Below are positions 33,479 to 41,367 of a DNA stretch of 46,972 nucleotides, one piece after another. Position 1 is the first letter of the stretch. Each line of letters opens with the position of its first letter. The stretch covers positions 1 to 46,972 of the forward strand of contig PANU01000040.1 in assembly GCA_002707745.1 (NCBI GenBank). The letters run 5' to 3'. The notes under the pieces were generated by a model, which was not told where the DNA came from, did not search any database, and was given only the letters and a program-made list of their open reading frames with translations. The position numbers were made by a program, and so were the translations under genes. Source of the DNA: Flavobacteriaceae bacterium. Lineage in GTDB: Bacteria > Bacteroidota > Bacteroidia > Flavobacteriales > Flavobacteriaceae.

Positions 33479-34321
33479 TTAGTTGGCAGAAAGCAAGGCC
33501 AAGAATTTATCTAAATTAGGAAGTATTACAATTCGTGTACGACGGTTGGTAGCACGCCCTTCTTTAGTATCATTTTCGGTTAGCGGATGGAAACTACTAC
33601 GTCCGGCTGCAATCAACTTTTCCGGAGCTACTCCGTACTTATCCTGTAATGTTCTAATTACAGCAGTAGAACGTTCTACACTTAAATCCCAGTTGTCTTT
33701 AATATAAGACCCAGATTTTACAGTTTGCGCATCGGTATGTCCTTCTACCATTACTTCAAGAGCTGGTTCGCTATTAATTACATTGGCTAAACGTTCTAAT
33801 AAAGGGTTTGCTTTTGTATTTACTTTGTAGCTTCCTGAATTAAACAATAGTTTATCTGAAATAGTAATCATTACCACTGTTTCGTCTATGTTAATTTGGA
33901 TATCGTCTTCCTCACCTTCAGCAATAAGACTGTTGTCCAGGTTTTGTTTTAAATTGTGAGAAATAATAAGGTTCATGCTATCCTTTAGGGTTTTAGCTTC
34001 CGCTAATTCTGCTGGATCCACATTGGCTAGGGCAGCTTTCATTTTGTCCCTGTCGGTTTGCGAAATTACAACTCCTTCAAATTGTTGTAATCTGTTGTTG
34101 TTGGTTTCTGTTAAGGATTGAATTTTTTGGTTGTAGCTTGCAACACGGTCTTCAATTTTTGCCAGTTTAGTTTCGGCTTCTTCTTTTTCAAGTTGTGTTT
34201 TTGCTAGGGTAGAACGGGTATCATTATACTGTCCTTCCAGTTCTACATACTTTTTTTTAGATACACAAGACGTTAATAATATAGCGCTTGAGAATACGGC
34301 TAATGCAATTGATTTTTTCAT
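33479..34321 (-). CDS. OmpA family lipoprotein with coiled-coil
   Basis: Outer-membrane lipoprotein of 280 aa: lipobox LLTSC (Cys19), an alpha-helical coiled-coil (about 25-85, KKKYVELEGQYNDTRSTLAK start) and a C-terminal OmpA peptidoglycan-binding domain. Motifs are LLFNSGSYKVNTKA (first strand), EVMVEGHTDAQTV (about 192-204) and the RSTAVIRTLQDKYG / GRSSFHPL / NRRTRIVI ends. It resembles Pal-like and MotB-like tethers but lacks a membrane helix. It should anchor the outer membrane to the cell wall. A -7 element (34363-34370) lies 41 bases upstream. Confidence 0.9.
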   Translation of the reverse strand: MKKSIALAVFSSAILLTSCVSKKKYVELEGQYNDTRSTLAKTQLEKEEAETKLAKIEDRVASYNQKIQSLTETNNNRLQQFEGVVISQTDRDKMKAALANVDPAELAEAKTLKDSMNLIISHNLKQNLDNSLIAEGEEDDIQINIDETVVMITISDKLLFNSGSYKVNTKANPLLERLANVINSEPALEVMVEGHTDAQTVKSGSYIKDNWDLSVERSTAVIRTLQDKYGVAPEKLIAAGRSSFHPLTENDTKEGRATNRRTRIVILPNLDKFLALLSAN

Positions 34322-34362
34322 GATTTTTAAATTTTAGGTTTGTTATGTTTTTGATTCTGGAA

Positions 34363-34370
34363 CAAATATA
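34363..34370 (-). promoter_or_regulatory. -7 promoter element for the OmpA lipoprotein gene
   Basis: TATATTTG on the reverse strand matches TAnnTTTG, 41 bases before the ATG at 34321. Confidence 0.5.
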
Positions 34371-34458
34371 GGTTGGCACCTTCCCAAAAAAATACTTAAA
34401 GAATGTCACAGTTTTGTTAAATTGGAAGTTTTACTTCAGAAATTTTAAAAATTGGAGG

Positions 34459-34485
34459 GTTTCTGTGTAATAATTATACAGAAAC
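34459..34485. repeat. 27-base near-perfect palindrome
   Basis: Arms GTTTCTGT and ACAGAAAC with an almost perfect AT-rich centre: 13 pairs around one central A, one of them a G-T. It overlaps the left end of the adjacent terminator stem by four bases. Confidence 0.6.
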
Positions 34486-34520
34486 AAGAAAGACAGCGGT
34501 ATAGGCTGTCTTTTTTGTTT
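34482..34520 (-). terminator. Intrinsic terminator after the MscS gene at 34537
   Basis: Sixteen-pair stem (core GACAGC / GCTGTC, one G-U pair) with a 7-base loop. A- and T-tracts lie on either side. Confidence 0.82.
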
Positions 34521-34536
34521 ATATAGTGTACTGGTA

Positions 34537-35460
34537 TTATTTCTTATCCGAAAGTACTGTGAGGTTATTTTTACCAAAATCTAACGTTCGAATAGGGAAC
34601 GGAATGTTAATTTCGGCTTCGTCAAAATGTTTCTTAATAACTTTAATGGCTTTGTGCTGATGCATAAAGTTTTCTTTTCCATTACTGCAATCTGCCCAAA
34701 AGCGTACCAGAAAATTTATAGAGCTGTCTCCAAATTCGGTATAGAAAAATTCAATTTCTTCGCTGTTTTCTTGCTGAAAAGCCTCTCCAATGATTTTTAC
34801 AGTTAAATCTTCTACCATTTGCAAGTCACTTTCATACCCCACACCACAACCTACAATAATTCGGGAGCGTTTATGGATAGAGTAATTTGTAAATGGATTA
34901 TCAACAAAAGTTGAGTTGGGAATAATCGTTAAATTATTATCAGGTCTTTTAATAGTTACATTACGGAGATTAATTTCGGTTACAAAACCTTTGTCACTAT
35001 CGGTTTCAATCCAGTCGCCTATGCTTATTTTTGGTAAAAACGAAAGTATAAACCCTGAAACTGTATTGCTTAATGTACCTTGTAGTGCTAGACCAATAGC
35101 CAAACCAACCACACCAGCACCAGCCAGTACAGAGGTAAGGACTTTGTTTAAATCCATTACGCCAAGTGCTACAAAGAATCCTATTAATAATACGATGGCA
35201 TAGGTAATTTGCCCAATTATTTGTTTGATAGATTCCTCTTGTACTCTTTTAAGAACAAGACGTCTCATTATCTTTGCTGCTCCTTTTGCCAGAAAATGGA
35301 ATAAAACAACTACGAGAATCGCTAAAATAAAATTGGGAAGTTTTAAAATAATGGCATCTAACCATCCGTCTAATTTATCCCATAGCCCTTCAATAGCATC
35401 GGAGACATTAAAAGTAGCTTCGTTAGTAGGATCTTCTGTTGTGGAAGTAGCATCTTGCAT
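34537..35460 (-). CDS. Mechanosensitive ion channel, MscS type (third homologue)
   Basis: Inner-membrane channel of 307 aa. An acidic N-terminus (1-30) precedes three helices; the pore helix is TSVLAGAGVVGLAIGLALQGTL (near residues 110-131, read in two parts), with the Gly/Ala pattern of true MscS. Then come the LPKISIGDWIETDSDKGFVTEI beta block and DNNLTIIPNSTFVDNPFTNYS. The C-terminal cage domain is present. Compared with the 311-aa channel at 30059 it has a different pore and loop sequence, so the two are not recent duplicates. It ends in a strong terminator and follows rpoD in the same direction. Confidence 0.93.
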   Translation of the reverse strand: MQDATSTTEDPTNEATFNVSDAIEGLWDKLDGWLDAIILKLPNFILAILVVVLFHFLAKGAAKIMRRLVLKRVQEESIKQIIGQITYAIVLLIGFFVALGVMDLNKVLTSVLAGAGVVGLAIGLALQGTLSNTVSGFILSFLPKISIGDWIETDSDKGFVTEINLRNVTIKRPDNNLTIIPNSTFVDNPFTNYSIHKRSRIIVGCGVGYESDLQMVEDLTVKIIGEAFQQENSEEIEFFYTEFGDSSINFLVRFWADCSNGKENFMHQHKAIKVIKKHFDEAEINIPFPIRTLDFGKNNLTVLSDKK

Positions 35461-35508
35461 AAAATATAAAGTGTTTTGGTTTGGTTTGAAATATACTTAA
35501 AATGAAAA

Positions 35509-35543
35509 CACCTTTGTAATAAGGAAATCTTAAAACAAAGGTG
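35509..35543 (-). terminator. Terminator after rpoD
   Basis: CACCTTTGT / ACAAAGGTG arms (9 bases) with a 17-base AT-rich loop, 24 bases past the rpoD stop. On the reverse strand it is followed by TTTTCATTTT. Confidence 0.65.
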
Positions 35544-35566
35544 CTCTATGTTAGGTCGTGTAAAGC

Positions 35567-36433
35567 CTATCCTAAATATTTTTTAAGGATATGACTTTTA
35601 GACTCTTTGCGTAATCTACGTATTGCCTTCTCACGAATTTGACGAACACGCTCTCTACTTAAATCGAAAGTATCTCCAATTTCCTGCAGCGTCATAGCTG
35701 GCTGATTGGATAACCCAAAGTTAAGGCGTACCACATCTGCCTCACGGGGAGCCAGGGTGTCTAAGGCACGATCTATCTCAATTTTAAGAGACTCATGAAT
35801 TAAAGACTTATCCGGATTAGGTGTTTCTCCAGAGCTAATTACATCGTACAAATTATTGTCGTTTTCACCTTCCTGAAAAGGAGCATCCATAGATAAACTA
35901 CGGTTTGCATTCTTTAAGCTTTGTTTTACATTAGAAATGGTCATATCCAATTCCTTTGCAATTTCTGCAGCAGAAGGCTTACGCTCGTGTACCTGCTCTA
36001 AATGAATAGAGGCCTTTCTAATTTTATTAATATCTCCAATCTTGTTAAGGGGTAAACGTACAACCCTAGATTGTTCCGCTAGAGCCTGTAAAATAGATTG
36101 TCTAATCCACCATACGGCATACGATATAAATTTGAAACCACGGGTTTCATCAAAACGTTTGGCAGCTTTTACCAGTCCAACATTTCCTTCATTAATAAGA
36201 TCTGGTAACCGCAATCCCTGATTTTGATATTGCTTCGCAACCGATATTACAAATCGAAGGTTAGAGCGTGTTAACTTGTCTAGTGCACGTTGATCTCCGG
36301 CTCTAATTCTTTGCGCTAACTCTACTTCCTCTTCGGCAGTAATCATGTCAATCTTGCTTACATCCTGTAAATAACTGTTTAGCGACTTAGTTTCCCTGTT
36401 GGTAACCTGCTTTGTAATTTTGAGTTGTCTCAT
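35567..36433 (-). CDS. rpoD: RNA polymerase primary sigma factor (sigma-70 type, short Bacteroidota form)
   Basis: Directs core RNA polymerase to housekeeping promoters. At 288 aa it lacks region 1.1 and the non-conserved insert, as in the Bacteroidota primary sigma factor that recognises TTG/TAnnTTTG. Region 1.2 ([20 protein letters not shown]), region 2 ([23 protein letters not shown]-type segment, [10 protein letters not shown]), region 3 ([10 protein letters not shown]) and region 4 ([34 protein letters not shown]) are all present. The ATG is supported by the conserved [14 protein letters not shown] start. A -7 element TAATTTTG (36558-36565, reverse strand) lies 124 bases upstream. Confidence 0.96.
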   Translation of the reverse strand: MRQLKITKQVTNRETKSLNSYLQDVSKIDMITAEEEVELAQRIRAGDQRALDKLTRSNLRFVISVAKQYQNQGLRLPDLINEGNVGLVKAAKRFDETRGFKFISYAVWWIRQSILQALAEQSRVVRLPLNKIGDINKIRKASIHLEQVHERKPSAAEIAKELDMTISNVKQSLKNANRSLSMDAPFQEGENDNNLYDVISSGETPNPDKSLIHESLKIEIDRALDTLAPREADVVRLNFGLSNQPAMTLQEIGDTFDLSRERVRQIREKAIRRLRKESKSHILKKYLG

Positions 36434-36557
36434 ATAGTTTGTGGTATTTTAAATTTTAATAACCCTCCATAGTAACACCTAATTTTGACAATTCCAAATA
36501 CTTAACACTATTTGTTAAAAAATAATGCATATTTGTTCATTTTTCCTACTTTATAGC

Positions 36558-36565
36558 CAAAATTA
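36558..36565 (-). promoter_or_regulatory. -7 promoter element, probably for rpoD
   Basis: TAATTTTG on the reverse strand, 124 bases before the rpoD ATG, within the 139-base divergent region shared with the gene at 36573. Confidence 0.35.
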
Positions 36566-36572
36566 GCTTCCT

Positions 36573-36776
36573 ATGAAACGTATTTTCTTTATTTTCATGA
36601 GTATGACAGTCTTTTTTGTTTCAACTATCCTAGCACAAATACCTACAGATGTGCCACACCCGGACGATAATTCGCCCATAGATTTTACAAAAACTGCAGA
36701 TATCCTTATATATATCGTTTTACCGGTCATAATATTGTTACTATTGCTTATACGGTCACGAATAAATAAGAAATAA
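36573..36776 (+). CDS. Tiny exported membrane protein, coupled to the M14 peptidase gene
   Basis: Protein of 67 aa: signal peptide (about 1-21, ending LAQ), a short acidic and Pro-rich stretch (IPTDVPHPDDNSPIDFTK), one hydrophobic helix (about 45-60) and a basic tail RSRINKK. The PID followed by a membrane helix and Arg/Lys tail recalls short C-terminal sorting signals in Bacteroidota, though the match is loose. Its TAA is directly followed by the ATG of the M14 carboxypeptidase gene with no spacer, so the two are probably translationally coupled. Function is unknown. Confidence 0.7.
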   Translation: MKRIFFIFMSMTVFFVSTILAQIPTDVPHPDDNSPIDFTKTADILIYIVLPVIILLLLLIRSRINKK

Positions 36777-39089
36777 ATGCTCCATATAAAACATTTTCTT
36801 TTTACGCTTTTCTTTATATCGGTGTTTTTTAATGCGTTGGCACAAACAGAAAGCTATTCTGAAGTTAAAGTTACTTTGAATTCTTTTGCTGAAATTCAAC
36901 AACTTTCCAATGCTGGTTATGCAATAGACCACTATCAGGGTGACTGGCAGAACGGAATCCGTTTTTTTGTCACTCCCTCAGAACTTCAGGCACTTCAACA
37001 TGAAGGTTATACAGTAGCAGTAACGATTCCGGATTATAATACATATTATACTCAAATACAACAAGCCGATAAACTAGCGAATCCTAACCCTGTAAAATCT
37101 TCACAAGTTGCAGCTGGTTTCGACTTAGGTTCCATGGGAGGTTTTTATACTTTTAATGAAGTGGTTGCTGTGCTGGATGAAATGAAAGCAGACTACCCAA
37201 ACCTTATCACCACAAGAGAAAGTATAGGAATAACTGCAGAGGGCAGGGATATCTGGATGGTTAAAATTAGTGACAATCCGGAAATAGATGAAGACGAACC
37301 AGCAGCACATTTTGATGCCCTGCACCACGCCCGCGAACCGTTATCTATGGCAGCTACTGTAAACTATATGTTTTGGTTACTAGAAAACTATGAAACCGAT
37401 GCTTCTGTAAAATTTTTAGTAGACAATCGTGAAATATATTTTGTTCCCGTGGTAAATCCAGATGGATATGTGTACAATGAAACAACAAACCCAGAAGGCG
37501 GCGGACTATGGCGCAAAAACCGGAATCCGGTAACGTTAGCGTGTGTGGGGGTAGACTTAAACAGAAATTATGGTTTTGGATATGCTATAAACGATAGCTG
37601 TTCCAGTTCAGATCCCTGTTCCGGGGTGTATAGAGGGGCAGAAGCTTTTTCAGAAGCTGAAACAACAGCCATTCGAGACCTGATAATGCAAACAGGAGCA
37701 AATACAACTTTTTCTACACACTCCACAGCAGGAACCTGTTTAATGCCGTACGGATATGATGCCAATCCACCTGCCTTCGATATATATTCTGAATGGGCTT
37801 CGGCTTTTTTAAATGAAAACGAATACAGTTACGGCGTAACCTTTCAGATGTTGGGTTATACGTCCTGCGGTACTACAAGAGATTATATGCATTCCGAAGG
37901 CATATATAGCTGGACCCCCGAAATTGACGGCAATGGGTTTTGGCCTCCGGAAAGCACTATTTTCGATTTAGTGGCAGAAAACATTCGTCCGTTTATGTTT
38001 CAAACATATATAGCAGGGGCATACCTGGATGTGCAATCGTATGCATTAACAGGGAATGTTATTCCCGGAGGAGCTTTTGAATTAGTAATTGAAATTAAAA
38101 ATATTGGTGTTGGTGCTACTGCTTCTAATGTGAGCGTAGTAGTGCAAACAGACAATGTAGACGTTATTTCACCCACCGCAAGTACTTTTGGAACTATTCC
38201 TGCTCGAGAAAGGAAAGATAACAGTGAATTTCCGTTTCAGTTTGAACTGGAACCTCTATTTGACGATGGTTTTTTTACCATTACAGTCACGACTATCCAG
38301 GATGGTATTCCTAATGAGACTTTAGAGATTCCTGTATTTGTTGGGGAGAAAGAAATTTTATTTGAAGACGATGCCGAAAATGGGGCCATTCACTGGACTG
38401 CTGGAGGCACGGGAATTAGCTGGGGAATAAATTTAGACGACTCCTTTAGTGGTACTCAATGTTTTGGAGATAGTAACAATGGAAACAGTGCAAACAATAC
38501 TGAAAATTATTTTCAGCTGAATGAAACTTTTAATTTTTCAGGCATAGAAAATCCTTTTGTTCATTTTGCCTATAAACACGCTATAGTAGAAGGAGATACC
38601 GTTTCCTTCCAGGTATCTACTAATAATGGCACCGATTGGGTTACAATTCGTACCTATCAGGAAAATGTAGCCTGGACACTGGAGACTATCAATTTAGCTC
38701 AGTTCTTTGGAGCAGAAACAGTGCAATTCCGTTTTGCAATGGTAACCGATGGTACAAGACCTGGGGACGGATTTTATTTTGACGATTTTGAAGTGTCAAA
38801 TTACCCCGAAGGCATTTTAGGAGTTACTGAACCTATACCCACAAATGAAATAGTAGTAGTTCCCAACCCTTTTTCTGAAACAATTACCATAGAGCATAGT
38901 CCTTTACACAAATTAGACACTGTAAAGCTGTTTGATGTGCTGGGAAAGGTATACAACATTTCTATTTCAGAAGAAAAAAACCAGCTAAGCATCAATAACG
39001 TGGATTATCTTCCAAAAGGAATGTATTTTTTGGTTTTAAAAGATACAAACTCTGGTAGCACCATCGTAAAAAGACTCTTAAAAAAATAA
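36777..39089 (+). CDS. Secreted M14 zinc carboxypeptidase with T9SS sorting tail
   Basis: Extracellular zinc carboxypeptidase of 770 aa. Signal peptide about 1-22, a propeptide-like region to about 115, then the M14 domain with HAREP (184-188; zinc ligands His184, Glu187), RKNRNP (246-251), DLNRNYG (260-266), THS (314-316; zinc ligand His315) and the catalytic Glu382 in TPEIDG. Ig-like and jelly-roll-like beta domains follow (about 420-680). The last about 75 residues form a type IX secretion tail (VVPNPFSETITI, LFDVLGK, LPKGMYFLVLKD, KRLLKK). It should digest proteins outside the cell. Confidence 0.92.
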   Translation: MLHIKHFLFTLFFISVFFNALAQTESYSEVKVTLNSFAEIQQLSNAGYAIDHYQGDWQNGIRFFVTPSELQALQHEGYTVAVTIPDYNTYYTQIQQADKLANPNPVKSSQVAAGFDLGSMGGFYTFNEVVAVLDEMKADYPNLITTRESIGITAEGRDIWMVKISDNPEIDEDEPAAHFDALHHAREPLSMAATVNYMFWLLENYETDASVKFLVDNREIYFVPVVNPDGYVYNETTNPEGGGLWRKNRNPVTLACVGVDLNRNYGFGYAINDSCSSSDPCSGVYRGAEAFSEAETTAIRDLIMQTGANTTFSTHSTAGTCLMPYGYDANPPAFDIYSEWASAFLNENEYSYGVTFQMLGYTSCGTTRDYMHSEGIYSWTPEIDGNGFWPPESTIFDLVAENIRPFMFQTYIAGAYLDVQSYALTGNVIPGGAFELVIEIKNIGVGATASNVSVVVQTDNVDVISPTASTFGTIPARERKDNSEFPFQFELEPLFDDGFFTITVTTIQDGIPNETLEIPVFVGEKEILFEDDAENGAIHWTAGGTGISWGINLDDSFSGTQCFGDSNNGNSANNTENYFQLNETFNFSGIENPFVHFAYKHAIVEGDTVSFQVSTNNGTDWVTIRTYQENVAWTLETINLAQFFGAETVQFRFAMVTDGTRPGDGFYFDDFEVSNYPEGILGVTEPIPTNEIVVVPNPFSETITIEHSPLHKLDTVKLFDVLGKVYNISISEEKNQLSINNVDYLPKGMYFLVLKDTNSGSTIVKRLLKK

Positions 39090-39090
39090 G

Positions 39091-39098
39091 TACTTTTG
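39091..39098 (+). promoter_or_regulatory. -7 promoter element upstream of the secreted protein gene
   Basis: TACTTTTG immediately after the carboxypeptidase stop (39089), 36 bases before the ATG at 39135. Confidence 0.45.
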
Positions 39099-39134
39099 GC
39101 GTAGTTTTTGAAACAATTACAATAAAAATAAATT

Positions 39135-39782
39135 ATGAAAAAGCTTTTCTTTTGCTGTTTATTAGTAGCTGGTTCGCTACCCTTATTGGCGCAGTTGGAT
39201 AAAAACACGCCCAACTCAGTAAAAATTGAAGCCACCGATATTATCACCGAAGATCCTCGTGGTATCACCGTACCTCCTTCAAAAAAGCCAAGTCTAACCG
39301 ATGTAGACACCCCAAATAAGTATACCAATCTTGGCAAAGAAACCCCGGAAGATTTCGATATGACTAAAGGTGACGGTTTAAAAACCTACAATGCGGGGAG
39401 TGCACCAAAATTCTTTACCAAAGATAAAGCAGCTGCCGAAGGACTTGGGAACGACCAGTTTCTGGGTGAAATTCGAGTAGGAGCTGTGTACGTTAATATA
39501 GCTTATAGAGATCATGAGTTTGTTGACGGCGATCGTATTCGTATTTTTTTAAACGGGGATGTGGTGCGCGCCGATGTTAGTTTAAATGGAAGTTTTGATG
39601 GCTTTGATGTCCCGCTTCAAAAAGGACCTAATAAAATTGTATTTCAGGCGCTTAATCAGGGTTCTTCTGGCCCCAATACTGCCGAACTGCAGGTGTATGA
39701 TGATAAAGGGCGTCTGGTTTCTGCCAAGGAATGGTTACTGCTAACCGGTAAGAAAGCTACCATTGTGGTAATTCAGGAATAA
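39135..39782 (+). CDS. Secreted conserved protein of unknown function
   Basis: Exported protein of 215 aa with signal peptide MKKLFFCCLLVAGSLPLLAQ. A Pro/Thr-rich disordered stretch (about 25-90, with EDPRGITVPPSKKPS) leads to a compact beta domain (about 105-212) with GAVYVNIAYRDHEFVDGDRIRIFLNGD, DVSLNGSFDGFDVPL and KIVFQALNQGSSGPNTAELQV, an Ig- or carbohydrate-binding-like pattern. I recognise it only as a recurrent Flavobacteriaceae protein. It follows the M14 gene by 45 bases but has its own -7 element. Confidence 0.7.
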   Translation: MKKLFFCCLLVAGSLPLLAQLDKNTPNSVKIEATDIITEDPRGITVPPSKKPSLTDVDTPNKYTNLGKETPEDFDMTKGDGLKTYNAGSAPKFFTKDKAAAEGLGNDQFLGEIRVGAVYVNIAYRDHEFVDGDRIRIFLNGDVVRADVSLNGSFDGFDVPLQKGPNKIVFQALNQGSSGPNTAELQVYDDKGRLVSAKEWLLLTGKKATIVVIQE

Positions 39783-39926
39783 TATACTAGATACAAGTAA
39801 GCAGCGAACGTTGCAAAATCTATGAGCTACGTGCTTGTTGCCTGTCTTACAAGAATATTTAAGTTATTTTTTTACCCAACGATTCAATTTTTCAACTAAA
39901 CTATTTTTTTATTTAAAAATGTAAAG

Positions 39927-39934
39927 TATATTTG
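39927..39934 (+). promoter_or_regulatory. -7 promoter element of the membrane protein/HTH operon
   Basis: TATATTTG matches TAnnTTTG. The 11-base palindrome at 39936-39963 begins 2 bases after it, where transcription should start. The preceding part of the 196-base gap (39783-39926) shows no gene. Confidence 0.6.
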
Positions 39935-39935
39935 T

Positions 39936-39963
39936 CATATAGGAAAAATAACTTTCCTATATG
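39936..39963. promoter_or_regulatory. Perfect palindromic operator candidate (11+6+11)
   Basis: CATATAGGAAA and TTTCCTATATG are exact inverted arms with a 6-base spacer (AATAAC). The site covers the expected transcription start of an operon whose second gene encodes a small Xre-type repressor. Autoregulation is the natural reading. Confidence 0.65.
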
Positions 39964-39978
39964 TAAAAAATACTAATT

Positions 39979-40425
39979 ATGGATTTTAAATCTATTCAGG
40001 AATGTGAACAACGAAAAATGGACAAGTTGTTCAGTTATAAATTACCCAATTACTGGAAGAAGATAGGAGCAGGGTTTTTTATTATAACACTCATCACGAT
40101 TTTAACTCTCAAGTTTTTGGAGGGTGAGTTTACATTAGTTAAGGAAATTGTAAAGCGAGTAATGTTGTTGTCGCTATTTATCATCGTACTTGCCCGAGAA
40201 AAACATGAAGACGAGCGTATTCAGCATTTAAGGGCAAGAGCATTTAGCATGACCTTTTTGATCACCGCCGTGTATATCCTGATACAGCCTGTTGTTACTA
40301 CTATCGTGCGATTCATATTAAACAAAGAGATTGGTTTATTTGAAGACCTGGGCGACTTTAGTATTTTATGGTATATGTTGTTTGTGTACATTATGTTTTT
40401 TCATTTATCAAAAAAGAACCGATAA
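39979..40425 (+). CDS. Membrane protein partner of the downstream HTH regulator
   Basis: Membrane protein of 148 aa with four hydrophobic segments (about 29-46, 55-67, 82-106, 121-143). A charged cytoplasmic turn REKHEDERIQHLRARAFS (67-84) precedes helix 3; this DER-x-x-LR-x-RA pattern recalls DUF2178-like membrane proteins that are paired with small Xre regulators. Its stop overlaps the start of the regulator gene (TAATG), so both are translated together. A sensor or resistance role is inferred only from the pairing. Confidence 0.72.
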   Translation: MDFKSIQECEQRKMDKLFSYKLPNYWKKIGAGFFIITLITILTLKFLEGEFTLVKEIVKRVMLLSLFIIVLAREKHEDERIQHLRARAFSMTFLITAVYILIQPVVTTIVRFILNKEIGLFEDLGDFSILWYMLFVYIMFFHLSKKNR

Positions 40426-40625
40426 TGAAAAACACTTTAAAAGTAGAGCGTGCTATCCTTAACCTTACTCAGGAGGAGCTGGCAACCCAAATTGGAGTCT
40501 CCAGACAAACTATAAATTCTATGGAAGCCAATAGATATGTCCCTTCAACAGTTTTAGCATTAAAGCTTTCGGCTGTTTTTAAAAAACCAGTAAACGATTT
40601 TTTTATACTTTCTGAAGATGATTAA
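40425..40625 (+). CDS. Small Xre-family HTH regulator
   Basis: DNA-binding protein of 66 aa, almost entirely one helix-turn-helix domain: KVERAILNLTQEELATQIGVSRQTINSMEANRYVPSTVLALKLSAVF (about 5-51, read in blocks) with the recognition helix at SRQTINSMEANR. The tail KKPVNDFFILSEDD is typical of the short YozG-like branch. The ATG at 40425 shares its A with the preceding stop codon (TAATG). A perfect palindrome at the promoter of the operon is the likely target, making this an autoregulator of the membrane protein gene upstream. Confidence 0.88.
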   Translation: MKNTLKVERAILNLTQEELATQIGVSRQTINSMEANRYVPSTVLALKLSAVFKKPVNDFFILSEDD

Positions 40626-40705
40626 ACTTTTTATTAAGTTAATAGTTGTACTTGTATTGTTTTTTCTGCATCTGTTTCTTACAGCTCCTGTCTTGTAAAT
40701 ACTTT

Positions 40706-41278
40706 CTAAACATCTATTTTTAGTACACTTCCTGCTGCCATATCTTTAATAGTTTCAGTTCCAATTCGAACGCGAACAAGACGGAGGGTAGGAAAACCTA
40801 CGGCGGCAGTCATTTTACGTACTTGCCTGAATTTTCCCTCCGTTAAGGTGATAGAGACCCAGGAAGTAGGTCCGTGGCGGTCATCTCTTATTTTTTGTGT
40901 AGTCTCTGGTAACACCGGGGTATTAATACGGTTGGCTTTACAAGGCTTTGTGATATAGGCAGCACTGTTTACGGTTATAGAAACTCCTTTTTGCATTGCT
41001 GTAATCGCGGTTTCTGGTATGACACCGTCTACCTGTGCATAGTATTCCTTTTCAGTATTTCCCTTATTAATACTGTGGCTAAAAGTTCCGTCAGTTGTTA
41101 AAAAAAGCAATCCTTCACTTTTTTCGTCCAATCTTCCAACGGCCATGGTACCTTCAGGAAAATCGCTTAGTAGTCCTAAAAATTTCTTTCGTTTTGCCTT
41201 GCTATCATTGGTTATAAACTGGCTTACATAGCCATAGGGTTTATAAATTTTGAAATAGAAATGTACACGGTCACTCAT
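40706..41278 (-). CDS. RluE-like 23S rRNA pseudouridine synthase
   Basis: Converts a uridine of 23S rRNA to pseudouridine; the short form without an S4 domain (190 aa) matches the RluE branch (position 2457 in E. coli). Motifs are YKPYGYVSQ near the start, the catalytic loop GRLDEKSEGLLF (48-59, Asp51), TEKEYYAQVDG (75-85) and the C-terminal LTEGKFRQVRKMTAAVGFPTLRLVRVRIG (split by GKFRQVRKM). A -7 element TAGGTTTG (41295-41302, reverse strand) lies 17 bases before the ATG. It is convergent with the HTH operon and divergent from the DUF1456 gene. Confidence 0.9.
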   Translation of the reverse strand: MSDRVHFYFKIYKPYGYVSQFITNDSKAKRKKFLGLLSDFPEGTMAVGRLDEKSEGLLFLTTDGTFSHSINKGNTEKEYYAQVDGVIPETAITAMQKGVSITVNSAAYITKPCKANRINTPVLPETTQKIRDDRHGPTSWVSITLTEGKFRQVRKMTAAVGFPTLRLVRVRIGTETIKDMAAGSVLKIDV

Positions 41279-41294
41279 ACTTATAGGGAATTTG

Positions 41295-41302
41295 CAAACC
41301 TA
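41295..41302 (-). promoter_or_regulatory. -7 promoter element for the RluE-like gene
   Basis: TAGGTTTG on the reverse strand matches TAnnTTTG, 17 bases upstream of the ATG. Confidence 0.5.
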
Positions 41303-41341
41303 ACAATTCTATAGTATACTGCCTATCACTAAAATTTAAAG

Positions 41342-41349
41342 TACTTTTG
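41342..41349 (+). promoter_or_regulatory. -7 promoter element for the DUF1456 gene
   Basis: TACTTTTG matches TAnnTTTG and overlaps a possible TTG start at 41347, which supports the ATG at 41368 as the true start. Confidence 0.5.
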
Positions 41350-41367
41350 CTTAAAATAAATAATTAT

